DNA from: an uncultured Candidatus Saccharibacteria bacterium
GTDB taxonomy: Bacteria; Patescibacteriota; Saccharimonadia; Saccharimonadales; Saccharimonadaceae
DNA length: 64,000 nucleotides
Direction of reading: 5' to 3'
Assembly: GCA_947253285.1 (NCBI GenBank)
Contig: CAMXXV010000002.1
Location: 49,098-113,097, forward strand
Positions within the stretch are counted from its first letter, which is position 1. The number at the start of each line of letters is the position of its first letter. The translations under genes were made by a program, and so were the position numbers. Below the pieces are notes generated by a model that saw nothing but the letters and a program-made list of their open reading frames with translations, was not told the origin of the DNA and did not search any database. Below, piece after piece: positions 17,607 to 25,962 of the stretch.

Positions 17607-17993
17607 AGACTTTCGCTTGGCAGCGTGGCGCTTTAATATTTCGGCTACACGAGCCACTACTTGACGTGGCGTTGAATTAGCCTTCACGATGTAATCATCA
17701 ATATCCCACTTGGCGAGCTGCTTTGGTGCATCAACGTCATCTAAATTCGTCAAAATGATTACTGGGGTATTTGCTGAGGTTTCGATATGGCGGATACCGT
17801 CAAGTACCACATCACCATCAATATCTGGTAATGTCAAATCTAGCAAAATCAAATCTGGCTGAGTATTTTCTACCATCTCAATACCAGTCATACCGTTGGC
17901 CGCTACATTTACGTTATAGCCTTCGCTCTCAAGCTTCATGCGATACATCTGAGAAATTAGCTGGTCGTCTTCGATAATAGCAATATTCTTCAT
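17604..17993 (-). CDS. Stand-alone response regulator receiver (CheY-like)
   Basis: 129 residues forming one receiver domain with no output domain. The acidic pocket is I-I-E-D-D-Q near 6-10, and the phospho-acceptor Asp is in L-I-L-L-D-L-T-L-P-D at about 52. The switch Thr is in I-I-L-T-N, and the conserved Lys in D-Y-I-V-K. A basic tail (K-R-H-A-A-K-R-K-S) follows. No histidine kinase is nearby, so its partner is elsewhere or is itself an output protein; in several lineages single receivers act on pilus motility, and a pilus locus is in this window, but that link is only a guess. It has a TAAAAT box 6 bases before ATG. Confidence 0.93.
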   Translation of the reverse strand: MKNIAIIEDDQLISQMYRMKLESEGYNVNVAANGMTGIEMVENTQPDLILLDLTLPDIDGDVVLDGIRHIETSANTPVIILTNLDDVDAPKQLAKWDIDDYIVKANSTPRQVVARVAEILKRHAAKRKS

Positions 17994-17999
17994 ACGCTT

Positions 18000-18005
18000 A
18001 TTTTA
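18000..18005 (-). promoter_or_regulatory. Extended -10 box of the response regulator, leaderless spacing
   Basis: TGT-TAAAAT ends exactly 6 bases before the ATG at 17993. Confidence 0.65.
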
Positions 18006-18010
18006 ACACA

Positions 18011-18214
18011 TTAACGGATACTCATGATACCGAGTATTACTAGGGCAATCGCTACTACGATAATTGCACCATATTTTAGCTTGGTGGCATTGTCGTGAAT
18101 AAATTGGCCAGCCCGACTACGCGTCACCGCTTTTACTCGATGAACCCGTACCACATCGTTACGAACTGCGTCAACGCCGCGATACTTTTTGTTACGCTTC
18201 TTCGCTTGTTTCAT
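18011..18214 (-). CDS. Small basic single-pass membrane protein
   Basis: 67 residues, function unknown. The N-terminal 40 residues are strongly basic (K-K-R-N-K-K-Y near the start) and the last 22 form a hydrophobic helix rich in Ile, Val and Ala, ending M-S-I-R. The layout is a tail-anchored cytoplasmic protein, with nucleic-acid or membrane-surface binding possible. ATG 18214 is preferred over an in-frame upstream ATG because a TATAAT ends 7 bases before it, which places the transcript start at the codon. It lies between a receiver gene and the tRNA-Glu terminator. Confidence 0.65.
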   Translation of the reverse strand: MKQAKKRNKKYRGVDAVRNDVVRVHRVKAVTRSRAGQFIHDNATKLKYGAIIVVAIALVILGIMSIR

Positions 18215-18221
18215 TACTTCT

Positions 18222-18227
18222 ATTATA
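18222..18227 (-). promoter_or_regulatory. Extended -10 box of the small membrane protein gene
   Basis: TGT-TATAAT ends 7 bases before ATG 18214, directly after the tRNA-Glu terminator hairpin. Confidence 0.6.
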
Positions 18228-18231
18228 ACAC

Positions 18232-18254
18232 AAAACCACCTCACACAGAGGTGG
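18232..18254 (-). terminator. Terminator of tRNA-Glu
   Basis: CCACCTC-TGTGT-GAGGTGG followed by TTTTG on the minus strand, immediately downstream of tRNA-Glu. Confidence 0.75.
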
Positions 18255-18264
18255 CTATAATATC

Positions 18265-18339
18265 TGGTGATCTCGCCGGGAATCGAACCCGAATTGTCAG
18301 GATGAAAACCTGATGTCCTAACCGTTAGACGACGAGACC
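18265..18339 (-). tRNA. tRNA-Glu (UUC)
   Basis: Cloverleaf with GGTCTCG/CGAGATC acceptor stem, anticodon loop TTTTCAT giving TTC, standard GGTTCGAAT T-loop, and an encoded CCA end. A TATAAT lies 12 bases upstream. Confidence 0.95.
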
Positions 18340-18391
18340 CTATCTTGTTAGATTATAACCTATTTTTATGTCTTATGCAAACATTTTGTCG

Positions 18392-19216
18392 CTAATAACT
18401 AGCACGAATCACATTATCGAGCAGAGCCGCAATGGTTAATGGCCCCACGCCGCCCTTCTCAGGCGTCACGGTCAAATCGCTCCGCTGACGCGCCGCAGGG
18501 TCTAAATCACCCACTACTTTACCACCTTCGCTCGCCGTACCAGCGTCTACCACCACTGCGCCAGGGCGCAACATTTCCGATTTAATCAGTCCCGGCACAC
18601 CAGCCGCTGAAACGATAACGTCATAATTAATTAACTCTGTAGCCAATTTATCAGTGGTCGATTCATCATACACCGTCACATCCAAGCCAGAATTACGCCA
18701 CATTTTAAGTAACGGTGCGCCCACCAAGCGACCATTACCCACCAGGGCCAACCGCTTGCCTGATAAATTGACGTTATAACCAGCTAGCAACCAGTTGATG
18801 GCCGTAGCCGTAGCAGAATCCCACTTCGCATTTTGGCCCAAGCCATCTACGTCCTTCTCTGGCGCAATTAAATTCACCACCGCATCGGTCTGCGCTGGGT
18901 CGTCAAGCGGTAACTGCACAATAATGCCTTTTACGCTTTGGTCGGCATTCAGCTGCGCCAACAAATCACCAGCCGCTTGACTAGTTGTACGATATACCTC
19001 AGTTTCCACCGCAATATCTGCAGCATAATTGCACTTCAAACGCACATATAAATCAATTACCGGACTATCAATCGTGGTAATAATCGCCAGCTTGGGCACA
19101 ACTTTAAAATGTTGTCTCAAGCCACGCACTTGGTGCGCCTGACGCTCTTTAATAAACCCAACTAGCTCGCGCCCATTCAACTCGCGCGGCCCAACTTGCT
19201 TTGACTGCTTTGTCAT
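18392..19216 (-). CDS. folD: Bifunctional FolD-type methylenetetrahydrofolate dehydrogenase/cyclohydrolase, divergent
   Basis: Interconverts methylene-, methenyl- and formyl-tetrahydrofolate. 274 residues. Visible are the substrate-site Y-V-R-L-K with the catalytic Lys (near 60), V-Q-L-P-L (near 110), and P-E-K-D-V-D-G-L. The NADP-binding V-G-N-G-R-L-V-G-A-P replaces the usual V-G-R-S motif, and G-G-V-G-P-L-T is near the C-terminus. The common P-C-T-P motif is not recognisable, so cyclohydrolase function should be treated as likely rather than certain. ATG 19216 is the first start outside the upstream tRNA-Arg gene, 11 bases away, suggesting the tRNA and folD share a transcript. Confidence 0.9.
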   Translation of the reverse strand: MTKQSKQVGPRELNGRELVGFIKERQAHQVRGLRQHFKVVPKLAIITTIDSPVIDLYVRLKCNYAADIAVETEVYRTTSQAAGDLLAQLNADQSVKGIIVQLPLDDPAQTDAVVNLIAPEKDVDGLGQNAKWDSATATAINWLLAGYNVNLSGKRLALVGNGRLVGAPLLKMWRNSGLDVTVYDESTTDKLATELINYDVIVSAAGVPGLIKSEMLRPGAVVVDAGTASEGGKVVGDLDPAARQRSDLTVTPEKGGVGPLTIAALLDNVIRASY

Positions 19217-19226
19217 AAATAATATC

Positions 19227-19303
19227 TGGTACACCCGACAGGGTTCGAACCTGTGACCACTTGGTTCGAAGCCAAGTACTCTAATCCGCTGAGCTACGGG
19301 TGC
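19227..19303 (-). tRNA. tRNA-Arg (UCG)
   Basis: GCACCCG/CGGGTGT acceptor stem, anticodon loop CTTCGAA giving TCG, T-loop GGTTCGAAC, and encoded CCA. TGC-TACAAT ends 9 bases upstream of the mature 5' end. Confidence 0.94.
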
Positions 19304-19348
19304 TCTGATAATATTGTAGCACAATTTTGCGCTACTCTTAAATCAAGC

Positions 19349-21448
19349 CTAGCGCTTGCCAACCACCCGCTTTAACTTTTTAAACACAGGCTTAACCAAA
19401 GGCACGCGCGCCAAGGCCCTTTTAGCGTAGCCAGAAAAGTTACGGCGATTCTTTTCACTAGTCATAGGGATTTTTCGATCCATCATAAACCGCTTTAGCA
19501 CACTAGCATAGCCCTTAGATAACGCGCCAACCAAACTCGGATCAACTTTGTCTAGGTAATCCTTATGTCGAAGAATAAAATACTTAAACATCTGGTTGAC
19601 ATCTGAAATGCAATCCGGCCCAGCCGACATTAAAGCACAATCGCAGCGCGAAACAATCCATTGCGACATGAAACTTTTATATTTTGGCAGTAAATCGTAC
19701 TTTTTAACATAGTCATTAAATAGCCACTCAGTCACTCTCATGTTATCAAGGCCCTTACGGTTGTAACTATAACGCTCCCGCGTGGCACTAGTGATACTAC
19801 CAGCGCGATGAACATACATATAAACTGGGTCAGGCACAAAGTAAACCGTATTACTTAGCATCATATAAGCCAGCACGAAGTAAGTGTCTTCATACCATAG
19901 TCCCTCTGGAAAATGCAACCCATACTTATTAATCACCGAACGGCGAAATAGCTTATTCCAAACCGCAATATTAGTATAAATTACATCATTATCTAATTTT
20001 TGCAGACCATGATATCGCAGCATACAGCCAAGACGCTCCGCCCGCATTGAATTGTAATCGGCATGATACTCGTTTTCGATTGCGCCAACCGTTAAATCCG
20101 CTCCAGATTTAATCAGATTATCATGCAATACTTCGCAAGTATTGGGGAAAAGGTAATCGTCGCTATCTGCAAAATACACAAACGGCGCATGCGAATACCA
20201 TAAACCAGTGTTGCGCGCACCAGACAGCCCCTTATTCTTTTGATATAAAATAGTGATACGCGGGTCTTTCTTGTAATATTCCAAAGCTGTCATAATCGAA
20301 TCATCCGGGCTTTCGTCATTAACTAAAATGATTTCCAAATCCTTCATAGTCTGGTTGACGATTGAATCCAGACATTTACCAATATACTTACCGACATTGT
20401 AGAACGGTACAACTACTGATATTTTAGCTTTATCCACCACATCAAAGCGCCGTAATGCTAGCTGTGGATTATCGATAATTTCGTTTAGCATATAAGTATC
20501 AGTCTCGTTGACGCACCACCAATTAAGGCGTAAATTATCCCGAATCTGCTTAAATTCACGCGACATCGCACATAGAAATTCTTTGCGTTGACGACCACGT
20601 AATTTACGCAACACCTTAAAATAACTGTCCATTTTAGCAACATTCATCGCTTGCAATGCCATAATGTCGCTCGAATCATTGGTGTCTATTTTAGCTTCGG
20701 TGCGCAAAAATTCTTTATTAATATCAATAATATCAGCGCGATTGTCACTCTCCTGCCGATAGTGCCAACCATACTCATTACTAAATACTATGGCATGTGT
20801 CGCTGCGACCGCACTCTCCCAAAAACCAACATTGCAACAATAGCTATTATTAGAATTAGAGGCTACAATCTCATTATCAATTAACCACTGCCGACGATAA
20901 ATACCATTGATGTGCGGCGCAATGGCAAAAAACGGCCAAACCTTATTGCCACCCTCCTCCCTCGGGTCAATGGCCATATCACAATCTTTTTCATACGGCC
21001 AGCCATTTACATCATGCGTGTGTACCAGCTGCGCCATCGGCTCACACCACACACCACCCATAGCTTCGTTATAGAATGGGCTACTATTAGTTAAATCATC
21101 GTAGTAATAGCTGTAACAGCTACGAACAATATCCGCCCGATGCTTCACTGCCAACCGATATAATTTATCTAATAAACTGTCATCAACCAAATCGCCCGCA
21201 TCAAGGATAGCCAAATATTCGCCGCTAGCTCGTTTAATACCTAAGTTGATTAGTTCACCGTAAGTAGACCCTTCGCTATAAATCAGTTTAGCCGAAGCAA
21301 TTACCTCTGCTTTGACGTCGCTAGAGCTAGCTACAATAACCTCTATCTTATCCAACGTCTGGGTAAATACGCTACTAAGAGTTTCATCTAAATGATGCTT
21401 GTTGTCTTGGCAAATAACAATAACCGACATTTTAGGTTGATGCTTCAT
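19349..21448 (-). CDS. Glycosyltransferase with two GT2 domains
   Basis: 699 residues, no membrane segment evident. The first GT-A domain starts at the N-terminus (M-S-V-I-V-I-C-Q-D-N) but its nucleotide-sugar site is degenerate: I-L-D-A-G-D-L-V instead of a clean D-x-D. The second, at about 340-450, is canonical, with S-V-V-P-F-Y-N-V, V-N-D-E-S-P-D-D-S and Y-F-A-D-S-D-D-Y. The C-terminal 200 residues carry the helical region and L-W-Y-E-D-T-Y-F seen in capsule and teichoic-acid-type transferases. It probably adds sugars to a surface polymer on the cytoplasmic face. It is divergent from the acyltransferase at 21490, with a TATAAT 8 bases from the ATG. Confidence 0.88.
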   Translation of the reverse strand: MKHQPKMSVIVICQDNKHHLDETLSSVFTQTLDKIEVIVASSSDVKAEVIASAKLIYSEGSTYGELINLGIKRASGEYLAILDAGDLVDDSLLDKLYRLAVKHRADIVRSCYSYYYDDLTNSSPFYNEAMGGVWCEPMAQLVHTHDVNGWPYEKDCDMAIDPREEGGNKVWPFFAIAPHINGIYRRQWLIDNEIVASNSNNSYCCNVGFWESAVAATHAIVFSNEYGWHYRQESDNRADIIDINKEFLRTEAKIDTNDSSDIMALQAMNVAKMDSYFKVLRKLRGRQRKEFLCAMSREFKQIRDNLRLNWWCVNETDTYMLNEIIDNPQLALRRFDVVDKAKISVVVPFYNVGKYIGKCLDSIVNQTMKDLEIILVNDESPDDSIMTALEYYKKDPRITILYQKNKGLSGARNTGLWYSHAPFVYFADSDDYLFPNTCEVLHDNLIKSGADLTVGAIENEYHADYNSMRAERLGCMLRYHGLQKLDNDVIYTNIAVWNKLFRRSVINKYGLHFPEGLWYEDTYFVLAYMMLSNTVYFVPDPVYMYVHRAGSITSATRERYSYNRKGLDNMRVTEWLFNDYVKKYDLLPKYKSFMSQWIVSRCDCALMSAGPDCISDVNQMFKYFILRHKDYLDKVDPSLVGALSKGYASVLKRFMMDRKIPMTSEKNRRNFSGYAKRALARVPLVKPVFKKLKRVVGKR

Positions 21449-21456
21449 ATGTATTT

Positions 21457-21462
21457 ATTATA
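21457..21462 (-). promoter_or_regulatory. -10 box of the double GT2 gene
   Basis: TATAAT ends 8 bases before the ATG at 21448, in the 41-base divergent gap. Confidence 0.5.
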
Positions 21463-21489
21463 CACTTATCATATATATCAATTAAAATT

Positions 21490-22701
21490 ATGTATAAAAC
21501 AATCAAAGAATTCCTCTGTAAGTTTAAACAAAATCAAGACAAGCCGCGCGACGCCCGTTTCGAGTTGCTACGGGTCATCGCCATGTTATTAATTGTCACC
21601 TGCCACGTTAGCATGTATCTAGACCAATGTTTAGGCGTGCGCACTCCACGTGGTTTACTAACCGATGCAACACCAATATCCGCCATGTATCATACCGTAG
21701 CCGACGCTGGTCAAATTGGCGTAGCTATATTCTTCATTATTACCGGATATTTCTGCTGCAAATCAACTTTTAAATTCAATAGAATCGTCAATGTCGCCGC
21801 CCATACTTGGCTGTATTCAGCAATCATTACACTCATCTATCTCAGTTTATACTACTTCAAACTAGCTCCAACAACAGCCAGTGGAGTTATCAACTCTAGT
21901 AATGGTATCAACACCATTTTAACCACCATCTTACCAATTTCGCATAATGCTTATTGGTTTATAACCAGCTACATTTTGTTGCTAATTTGCACACCGATTC
22001 TAAACAATGCCATAAAACGTTTCTCGCGCACCCAATTGACTATCTGCGTATCCACTCTGCTTATTATATCTCTGCTAGGCGCATTTCTCGCCAGCGACCC
22101 ACTTAGTCAAATTCTACCTAAAAGTATTATTATGTACTTTATTGGCGCTTGGATTAAGCTATGTGGCGATAAAATTAAGCTTGGTAATACAGAAATCATT
22201 GGACTAATTTTACTCGGTGTACTACTAATGATATTAGTGAACTATGTAGCCGCCCTACCAAATCCACCAATTGCATTTAAAGATATTTTACACAGCTGGC
22301 TATACACCAATGGCCTCCAACAAATCCAATGGCTAATTGGCGCGGGTCTCTTTATACTATTTATGCGTGCAAAGCCAATGGTACACAATAATATTACGGC
22401 TAAATTTATCCGCATCGCTGGCGCTTCTACTTTCAGCGTTTATTTATTACATGAACATAAGTTTTTATTACTATCAATCTACAATAACATCAATCACCTA
22501 ATTAATCCCATTGTCGAAACTTGGCGTGGTAGCTTTAAGCTACTGGTGTTAGTTGGCGTCGGTATAGCTCTATTTAGCGCATGTACCGTGATAGCTATCA
22601 TCTGTGATCATTTATTCGTCAATCAAGTTGTCAAAAAATTATTGTCGCTTAGGTTTATTAAACAGCTATGCGACAAAACCGACAACGTAGTCAACGCTTA
22701 G
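21490..22701 (+). CDS. Acyltransferase family 3 membrane protein (copy 1)
   Basis: 403 residues with about ten hydrophobic helices, matching the acyltransferase 3 family (OafA/WecH-like) that transfers acetyl or other acyl groups to extracytoplasmic glycans. Helix 1 carries F-E-L-L-R-V-I-A-M-L-L-I-V-T-C-H with the family R-x10-H pattern, and I-T-G-Y-F near residue 85 and N-A-Y-W-F-I-T-S-Y near 155 are also typical. It is clearly paralogous to the gene at 24648: the same start (R-x-x-R-F-E-I/L-L-R-I/V-I-A-M) and a similar C-terminus. No Shine-Dalgarno sequence is visible. It begins a plus-strand run of three surface genes. Confidence 0.9.
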   Translation: MYKTIKEFLCKFKQNQDKPRDARFELLRVIAMLLIVTCHVSMYLDQCLGVRTPRGLLTDATPISAMYHTVADAGQIGVAIFFIITGYFCCKSTFKFNRIVNVAAHTWLYSAIITLIYLSLYYFKLAPTTASGVINSSNGINTILTTILPISHNAYWFITSYILLLICTPILNNAIKRFSRTQLTICVSTLLIISLLGAFLASDPLSQILPKSIIMYFIGAWIKLCGDKIKLGNTEIIGLILLGVLLMILVNYVAALPNPPIAFKDILHSWLYTNGLQQIQWLIGAGLFILFMRAKPMVHNNITAKFIRIAGASTFSVYLLHEHKFLLLSIYNNINHLINPIVETWRGSFKLLVLVGVGIALFSACTVIAIICDHLFVNQVVKKLLSLRFIKQLCDKTDNVVNA

Positions 22702-22725
22702 CTACAATCTTTAGTATTAGTATGT

Positions 22726-22731
22726 TATAAT
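22726..22731 (+). promoter_or_regulatory. Extended -10 box upstream of the DUF4422-GT8 gene
   Basis: TGT-TATAAT lies about 24 bases before the ATG at 22755, giving a short leader that contains GGAGG. Confidence 0.6.
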
Positions 22732-22754
22732 ATATGAGACTAAATGGAGGATAG

Positions 22755-24644
22755 ATGAGTTCTAAAATCAAGATACTAATAGCATGCCACAAACCAAGTG
22801 AGCTACCACATAACGACCTATTTTTACCGGTGCAAGTTGGTGCCGCTAAAGCATCTCGTAAGCTTGGTTTACAGCGTGATGACGATGGTGAAGATAATAT
22901 TTCAGCTAAAAATGCCGGCTATTGTGAATTAACCGCCATTTATTGGGCATGGAAAAATCTTGATGCTGATTATTATGGGTTATTCCATTACCGTCGCTTT
23001 TACTCATTTGCTGATAAAAAGTTTCCTGTTAGCAACGACGGTCATATGATGATTCGTGCTAAAATTCTCTCGCCGGAGACCTTCTGCAAATATGGGCTAG
23101 AGGACGAAGCAGCTATGCGTCAACTGATTGAAGCAAACGACCTAATCGTTCACGATGCTCGCCCAGTACGAGGCATCCCAACTCCGGTCGGCATACCAGG
23201 TAGTACAGTCTACGAACATTACAAGCTCCATGACGGCACTATTATTAAGCTTAGTGATATCGACCAAATGCTCGATGTGACTAAGCAGCTCTATCCTAAA
23301 GTTTATCCTTATATTCAATCCTACATGCAGGGCCATACCTTCCTAGGCTACAACATGTTTATTATGCGCAAACGCTACTTTAAGGCCATGTGCGACTTTG
23401 AATTTACTATTCTCAGGAAGATGGAGGAACTACTTGCGCCCGATTTACCAAATCGTAGTATTAATGGCAACCGCATCTACGGCTACCTTGCTGAAATTTT
23501 AACCAGCGCATATATCTATTACATTATGAAAACTAACCCACAACTTAAGGTACAGCATTTACAAATGATTTACGCATTAAAGACCGACCCAATTACACCA
23601 CTAAAGCCAATCGCCAAAGCAGTGCCAATTGTCATTAACTTCACTAGTGGCACTAAAGAGCAATCTTTTTACCTCGAAACTACTGTGCGCCAACTAATTA
23701 GCCAGCGCAAGCATTCACGTTACGACATTGTAATTGCCTATAAAGATAATTTACTATCATCTGTTCAGCAATCGCTACTAAAGAGCGCCAACAGTGATGT
23801 ATCAATTCGTTTCGCTAACTTCGCAGACTTTATCGACCAATTGCAAGAAATCCGCGGTGAAGCAGCAACCGCCAACCTAAAAGCTGTATTACCGTATTTT
23901 CTTCCAGAATTTAATCGCGCCATCGTCCTCGATTGGCATACTTGGGTCAAAACTGACTTAGGCGAGTTAAATAATATTGACCTCGGTGACCATCCTTTGG
24001 CTGCAGCGCAAAACATTATGGACTATGGTTATCTCTACGACATTAACGCTAACCAGCCAGTTAGCAACGCCAATAAACTGGCTTACCTTAAGCTAGACCT
24101 CGACCATTACTTCAATACTGGTGTCATGTTGCTGGACCTCGCCAAACTCCGCAACCAACTCACACTCAATCAAACTGTCCGCACTAGTTGTCAGCTAGCC
24201 AACCAAAACGACAATGTAATTATGAACAGTTTCAAGTTATCACCACTCCTTCTTAACAGCACTTGGAACTACCAATTGCCAACCAATGAGGGCGTTGTGC
24301 ATACCGTTAACTTTTTAGCGCCAGTTGACCTCGGGCAGGCCTGGAAAGCAATGAGTACCAATTATAAAATTGGCAAGTTCTATCCAGCAAACCTCACTAC
24401 TGATTTTAGCTCGCCATTCTTGATAGAGTTTTATCACGCCATGCAGACCAGCATACTATGGCCACTCTTCTTGGCTGCACACGCCGGCCAACCAACCAAA
24501 CCAGTTATTCATTACTCATGGCGCCATAAGTTAGCACCGACCGGTTCACGTCGTCGTGAATTTATCAAAAAACTTCTACCACGCGGTAGCAAGCGACGCG
24601 CTGTTATAGAAAAAACTTACCGTAAGCTAATAAGACGTGGCTAA
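22755..24644 (+). CDS. DUF4422-GT8 fusion glycosyltransferase
   Basis: 629 residues. The N-terminal 280 residues match DUF4422 (I-K-I-L-I-A-C-H-K-P, then Y-C-E-L-T-A-I-Y-W-A-W-K-N and Y-Y-G-L-F-H-Y-R-R), a domain common in polysaccharide loci. Residues from about 290 resemble family 8 glycosyltransferases (F-Y-L-E-T-T-V-R-Q-L, H-Y-F-N-T-G-V-M-L-L-D-L, D-N-D-N/Q-N-D-N-V-like substrate region, and V-I-H-Y-S). The metal-binding D-x-D of GT8 is replaced by L-D-W-H near 398, so that domain may be altered or inactive. The C-terminus is basic and may touch the membrane. GGAGG precedes the ATG by 4 bases; the next acyltransferase starts 3 bases after its stop. Confidence 0.85.
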   Translation: MSSKIKILIACHKPSELPHNDLFLPVQVGAAKASRKLGLQRDDDGEDNISAKNAGYCELTAIYWAWKNLDADYYGLFHYRRFYSFADKKFPVSNDGHMMIRAKILSPETFCKYGLEDEAAMRQLIEANDLIVHDARPVRGIPTPVGIPGSTVYEHYKLHDGTIIKLSDIDQMLDVTKQLYPKVYPYIQSYMQGHTFLGYNMFIMRKRYFKAMCDFEFTILRKMEELLAPDLPNRSINGNRIYGYLAEILTSAYIYYIMKTNPQLKVQHLQMIYALKTDPITPLKPIAKAVPIVINFTSGTKEQSFYLETTVRQLISQRKHSRYDIVIAYKDNLLSSVQQSLLKSANSDVSIRFANFADFIDQLQEIRGEAATANLKAVLPYFLPEFNRAIVLDWHTWVKTDLGELNNIDLGDHPLAAAQNIMDYGYLYDINANQPVSNANKLAYLKLDLDHYFNTGVMLLDLAKLRNQLTLNQTVRTSCQLANQNDNVIMNSFKLSPLLLNSTWNYQLPTNEGVVHTVNFLAPVDLGQAWKAMSTNYKIGKFYPANLTTDFSSPFLIEFYHAMQTSILWPLFLAAHAGQPTKPVIHYSWRHKLAPTGSRRREFIKKLLPRGSKRRAVIEKTYRKLIRRG

Positions 24645-24647
24645 TAA

Positions 24648-25832
24648 ATGCTAAATATCTTAAAAGTCTTCCATCGCCCCAAAGAAACTAATAAACCGCG
24701 CGACCTACGTTTTGAAATTTTACGCATTATCGCCATGTTTATGGTTGTGTTTTGCCATGCATTAAGTAACTCCGCCCTATCACACCCCAAGGGCGCTCTG
24801 ATTAGTGCTACTTTTAGTTCACTATCAGACATTGGCAAAGTTGGAGTAGCTATCTTTTTTATCCTGACCGGCTATTTTTGTTGTCAACGCCAATTTAGTA
24901 CCAAACACATCATCAAAACGTTCACGCATGTCTGGTGGTATGCCATAATGATGCTATTTATCTTCTTGACTGCCAGCAGACTAAACTTATTGCCCGACAT
25001 CGCACAAACCGCCTTCGATAAGCTCAATACTTGGGGTATTGTATTATCCAGCATCTTGCCAATTTTATCTTATGGCCACTGGTTTATTATCAGCTATCTT
25101 ATTTTATTGTTAGTATCGCCGATGCTCAATAAGTTTATTCAGCACTCCAACCGCAAACAACTCGGCTACCTCATTCTAACACTCAGTGCTGTGCATTTTA
25201 TTAAGTACACTTTTGTACCCAATCCACAGCCGTATCTATTTTTTATAGTCTCGATCACCACTTACCTCATTGGTGCATGGATTAAACTATATGGCCACAC
25301 CATCAAGCTAAAGACCTATCAGATTTGGCTATTAATTTGCGGTGGCTGCGCGTTGAATCTATTTATTCACTACCTCGCCAACCTGCCAATAGCACACAGT
25401 GGCGCTCTTGCCTACCTCGGGCTGCCCGAAATGACCATGAATTCTGGCGTAGCAACGGCAGAAAACTTCGTTGGCGCTGGTATCTTTATCTTATTCACCA
25501 GAATTAAACCGATATTATCCAACTCTATCTTCTGCAGGGTTACTAGATTAATCAGCACATCAGTACTCGGCATCTACCTTATTAGCGACAGCATGGTAAT
25601 TCGCGATGCTTTATGGAAGAAAGTCGACCTATTAACTACCTTGTCCGTCAACGACGCCCCTTACATTAGGCTGCTGGCTCTCACCATTGCCAGCATGGCG
25701 GTCTTTATAATTTGTAATATTTTATCAATCATTTACGACCACCTAGTAGTTAATCACATGGTAAAACTCACCCTTAACACTAGTTCAGTCAAGCGCCTGT
25801 GCGCCAAACTCGATAACCTAGCTAGTGACTAA
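24648..25832 (+). CDS. Acyltransferase family 3 membrane protein (copy 2)
   Basis: 394 residues, multi-pass, paralogous to the copy at 21490. Helix 1 shows F-E-I-L-R-I-I-A-M-F-M-V-V-F-C-H, and I-L-T-G-Y-F-C-C-Q and Y-G-H-W-F-I-I-S-Y are conserved between the copies. The C-terminal tail (H-L-V-V-N-H-M-V-K) mirrors H-L-F-V-N-Q-V-V-K of copy 1. It probably O-acylates a surface glycan, with a specificity different from copy 1. It follows the fusion glycosyltransferase by 3 bases and is closed by a hairpin at 25837-25854, so the three plus-strand genes form a unit. Confidence 0.9.
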   Translation: MLNILKVFHRPKETNKPRDLRFEILRIIAMFMVVFCHALSNSALSHPKGALISATFSSLSDIGKVGVAIFFILTGYFCCQRQFSTKHIIKTFTHVWWYAIMMLFIFLTASRLNLLPDIAQTAFDKLNTWGIVLSSILPILSYGHWFIISYLILLLVSPMLNKFIQHSNRKQLGYLILTLSAVHFIKYTFVPNPQPYLFFIVSITTYLIGAWIKLYGHTIKLKTYQIWLLICGGCALNLFIHYLANLPIAHSGALAYLGLPEMTMNSGVATAENFVGAGIFILFTRIKPILSNSIFCRVTRLISTSVLGIYLISDSMVIRDALWKKVDLLTTLSVNDAPYIRLLALTIASMAVFIICNILSIIYDHLVVNHMVKLTLNTSSVKRLCAKLDNLASD

Positions 25833-25836
25833 AAAC

Positions 25837-25860
25837 ACCCCTCAAATGAGGGGTAATTAA
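25837..25860 (+). terminator. Terminator of the surface-glycan genes
   Basis: ACCCCTC-AAAT-GAGGGGT followed by AATTAAATT; weak U tract but a clean stem right after the acyltransferase stop. Confidence 0.5.
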
Positions 25861-25864
25861 ATTA

Positions 25865-25941
25865 TGGTACACCCGATAGGATTCGAACCTACGACACCTG
25901 GTACCGGAAACCAGTGCTCTAATCCACTGAGCTACGGGTGC
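25865..25941 (-). tRNA. tRNA-Arg (CCG)
   Basis: GCACCCG/CGGGTGT acceptor stem, anticodon stem CTGGT/ACCAG with loop TTCCGGT giving CCG, and encoded CCA. TATAAT ends 8 bases upstream, so the primary transcript would have almost no 5' leader. Confidence 0.94.
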
Positions 25942-25962
25942 ATAACCCCATTATACTACAGA

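Noticed and set aside
19217..19324. In-frame extension of folD upstream through tRNA-Arg (UCG).
   Set aside because: The extra codons are the tRNA gene read in antisense-free frame; no Shine-Dalgarno sequence or family similarity supports them.
22734..22754. Six-codon ORF ATG...TAG just before the DUF4422-GT8 ATG, a possible leader peptide.
   Set aside because: It begins only 2 bases after the -10 box, so it is probably not fully transcribed.
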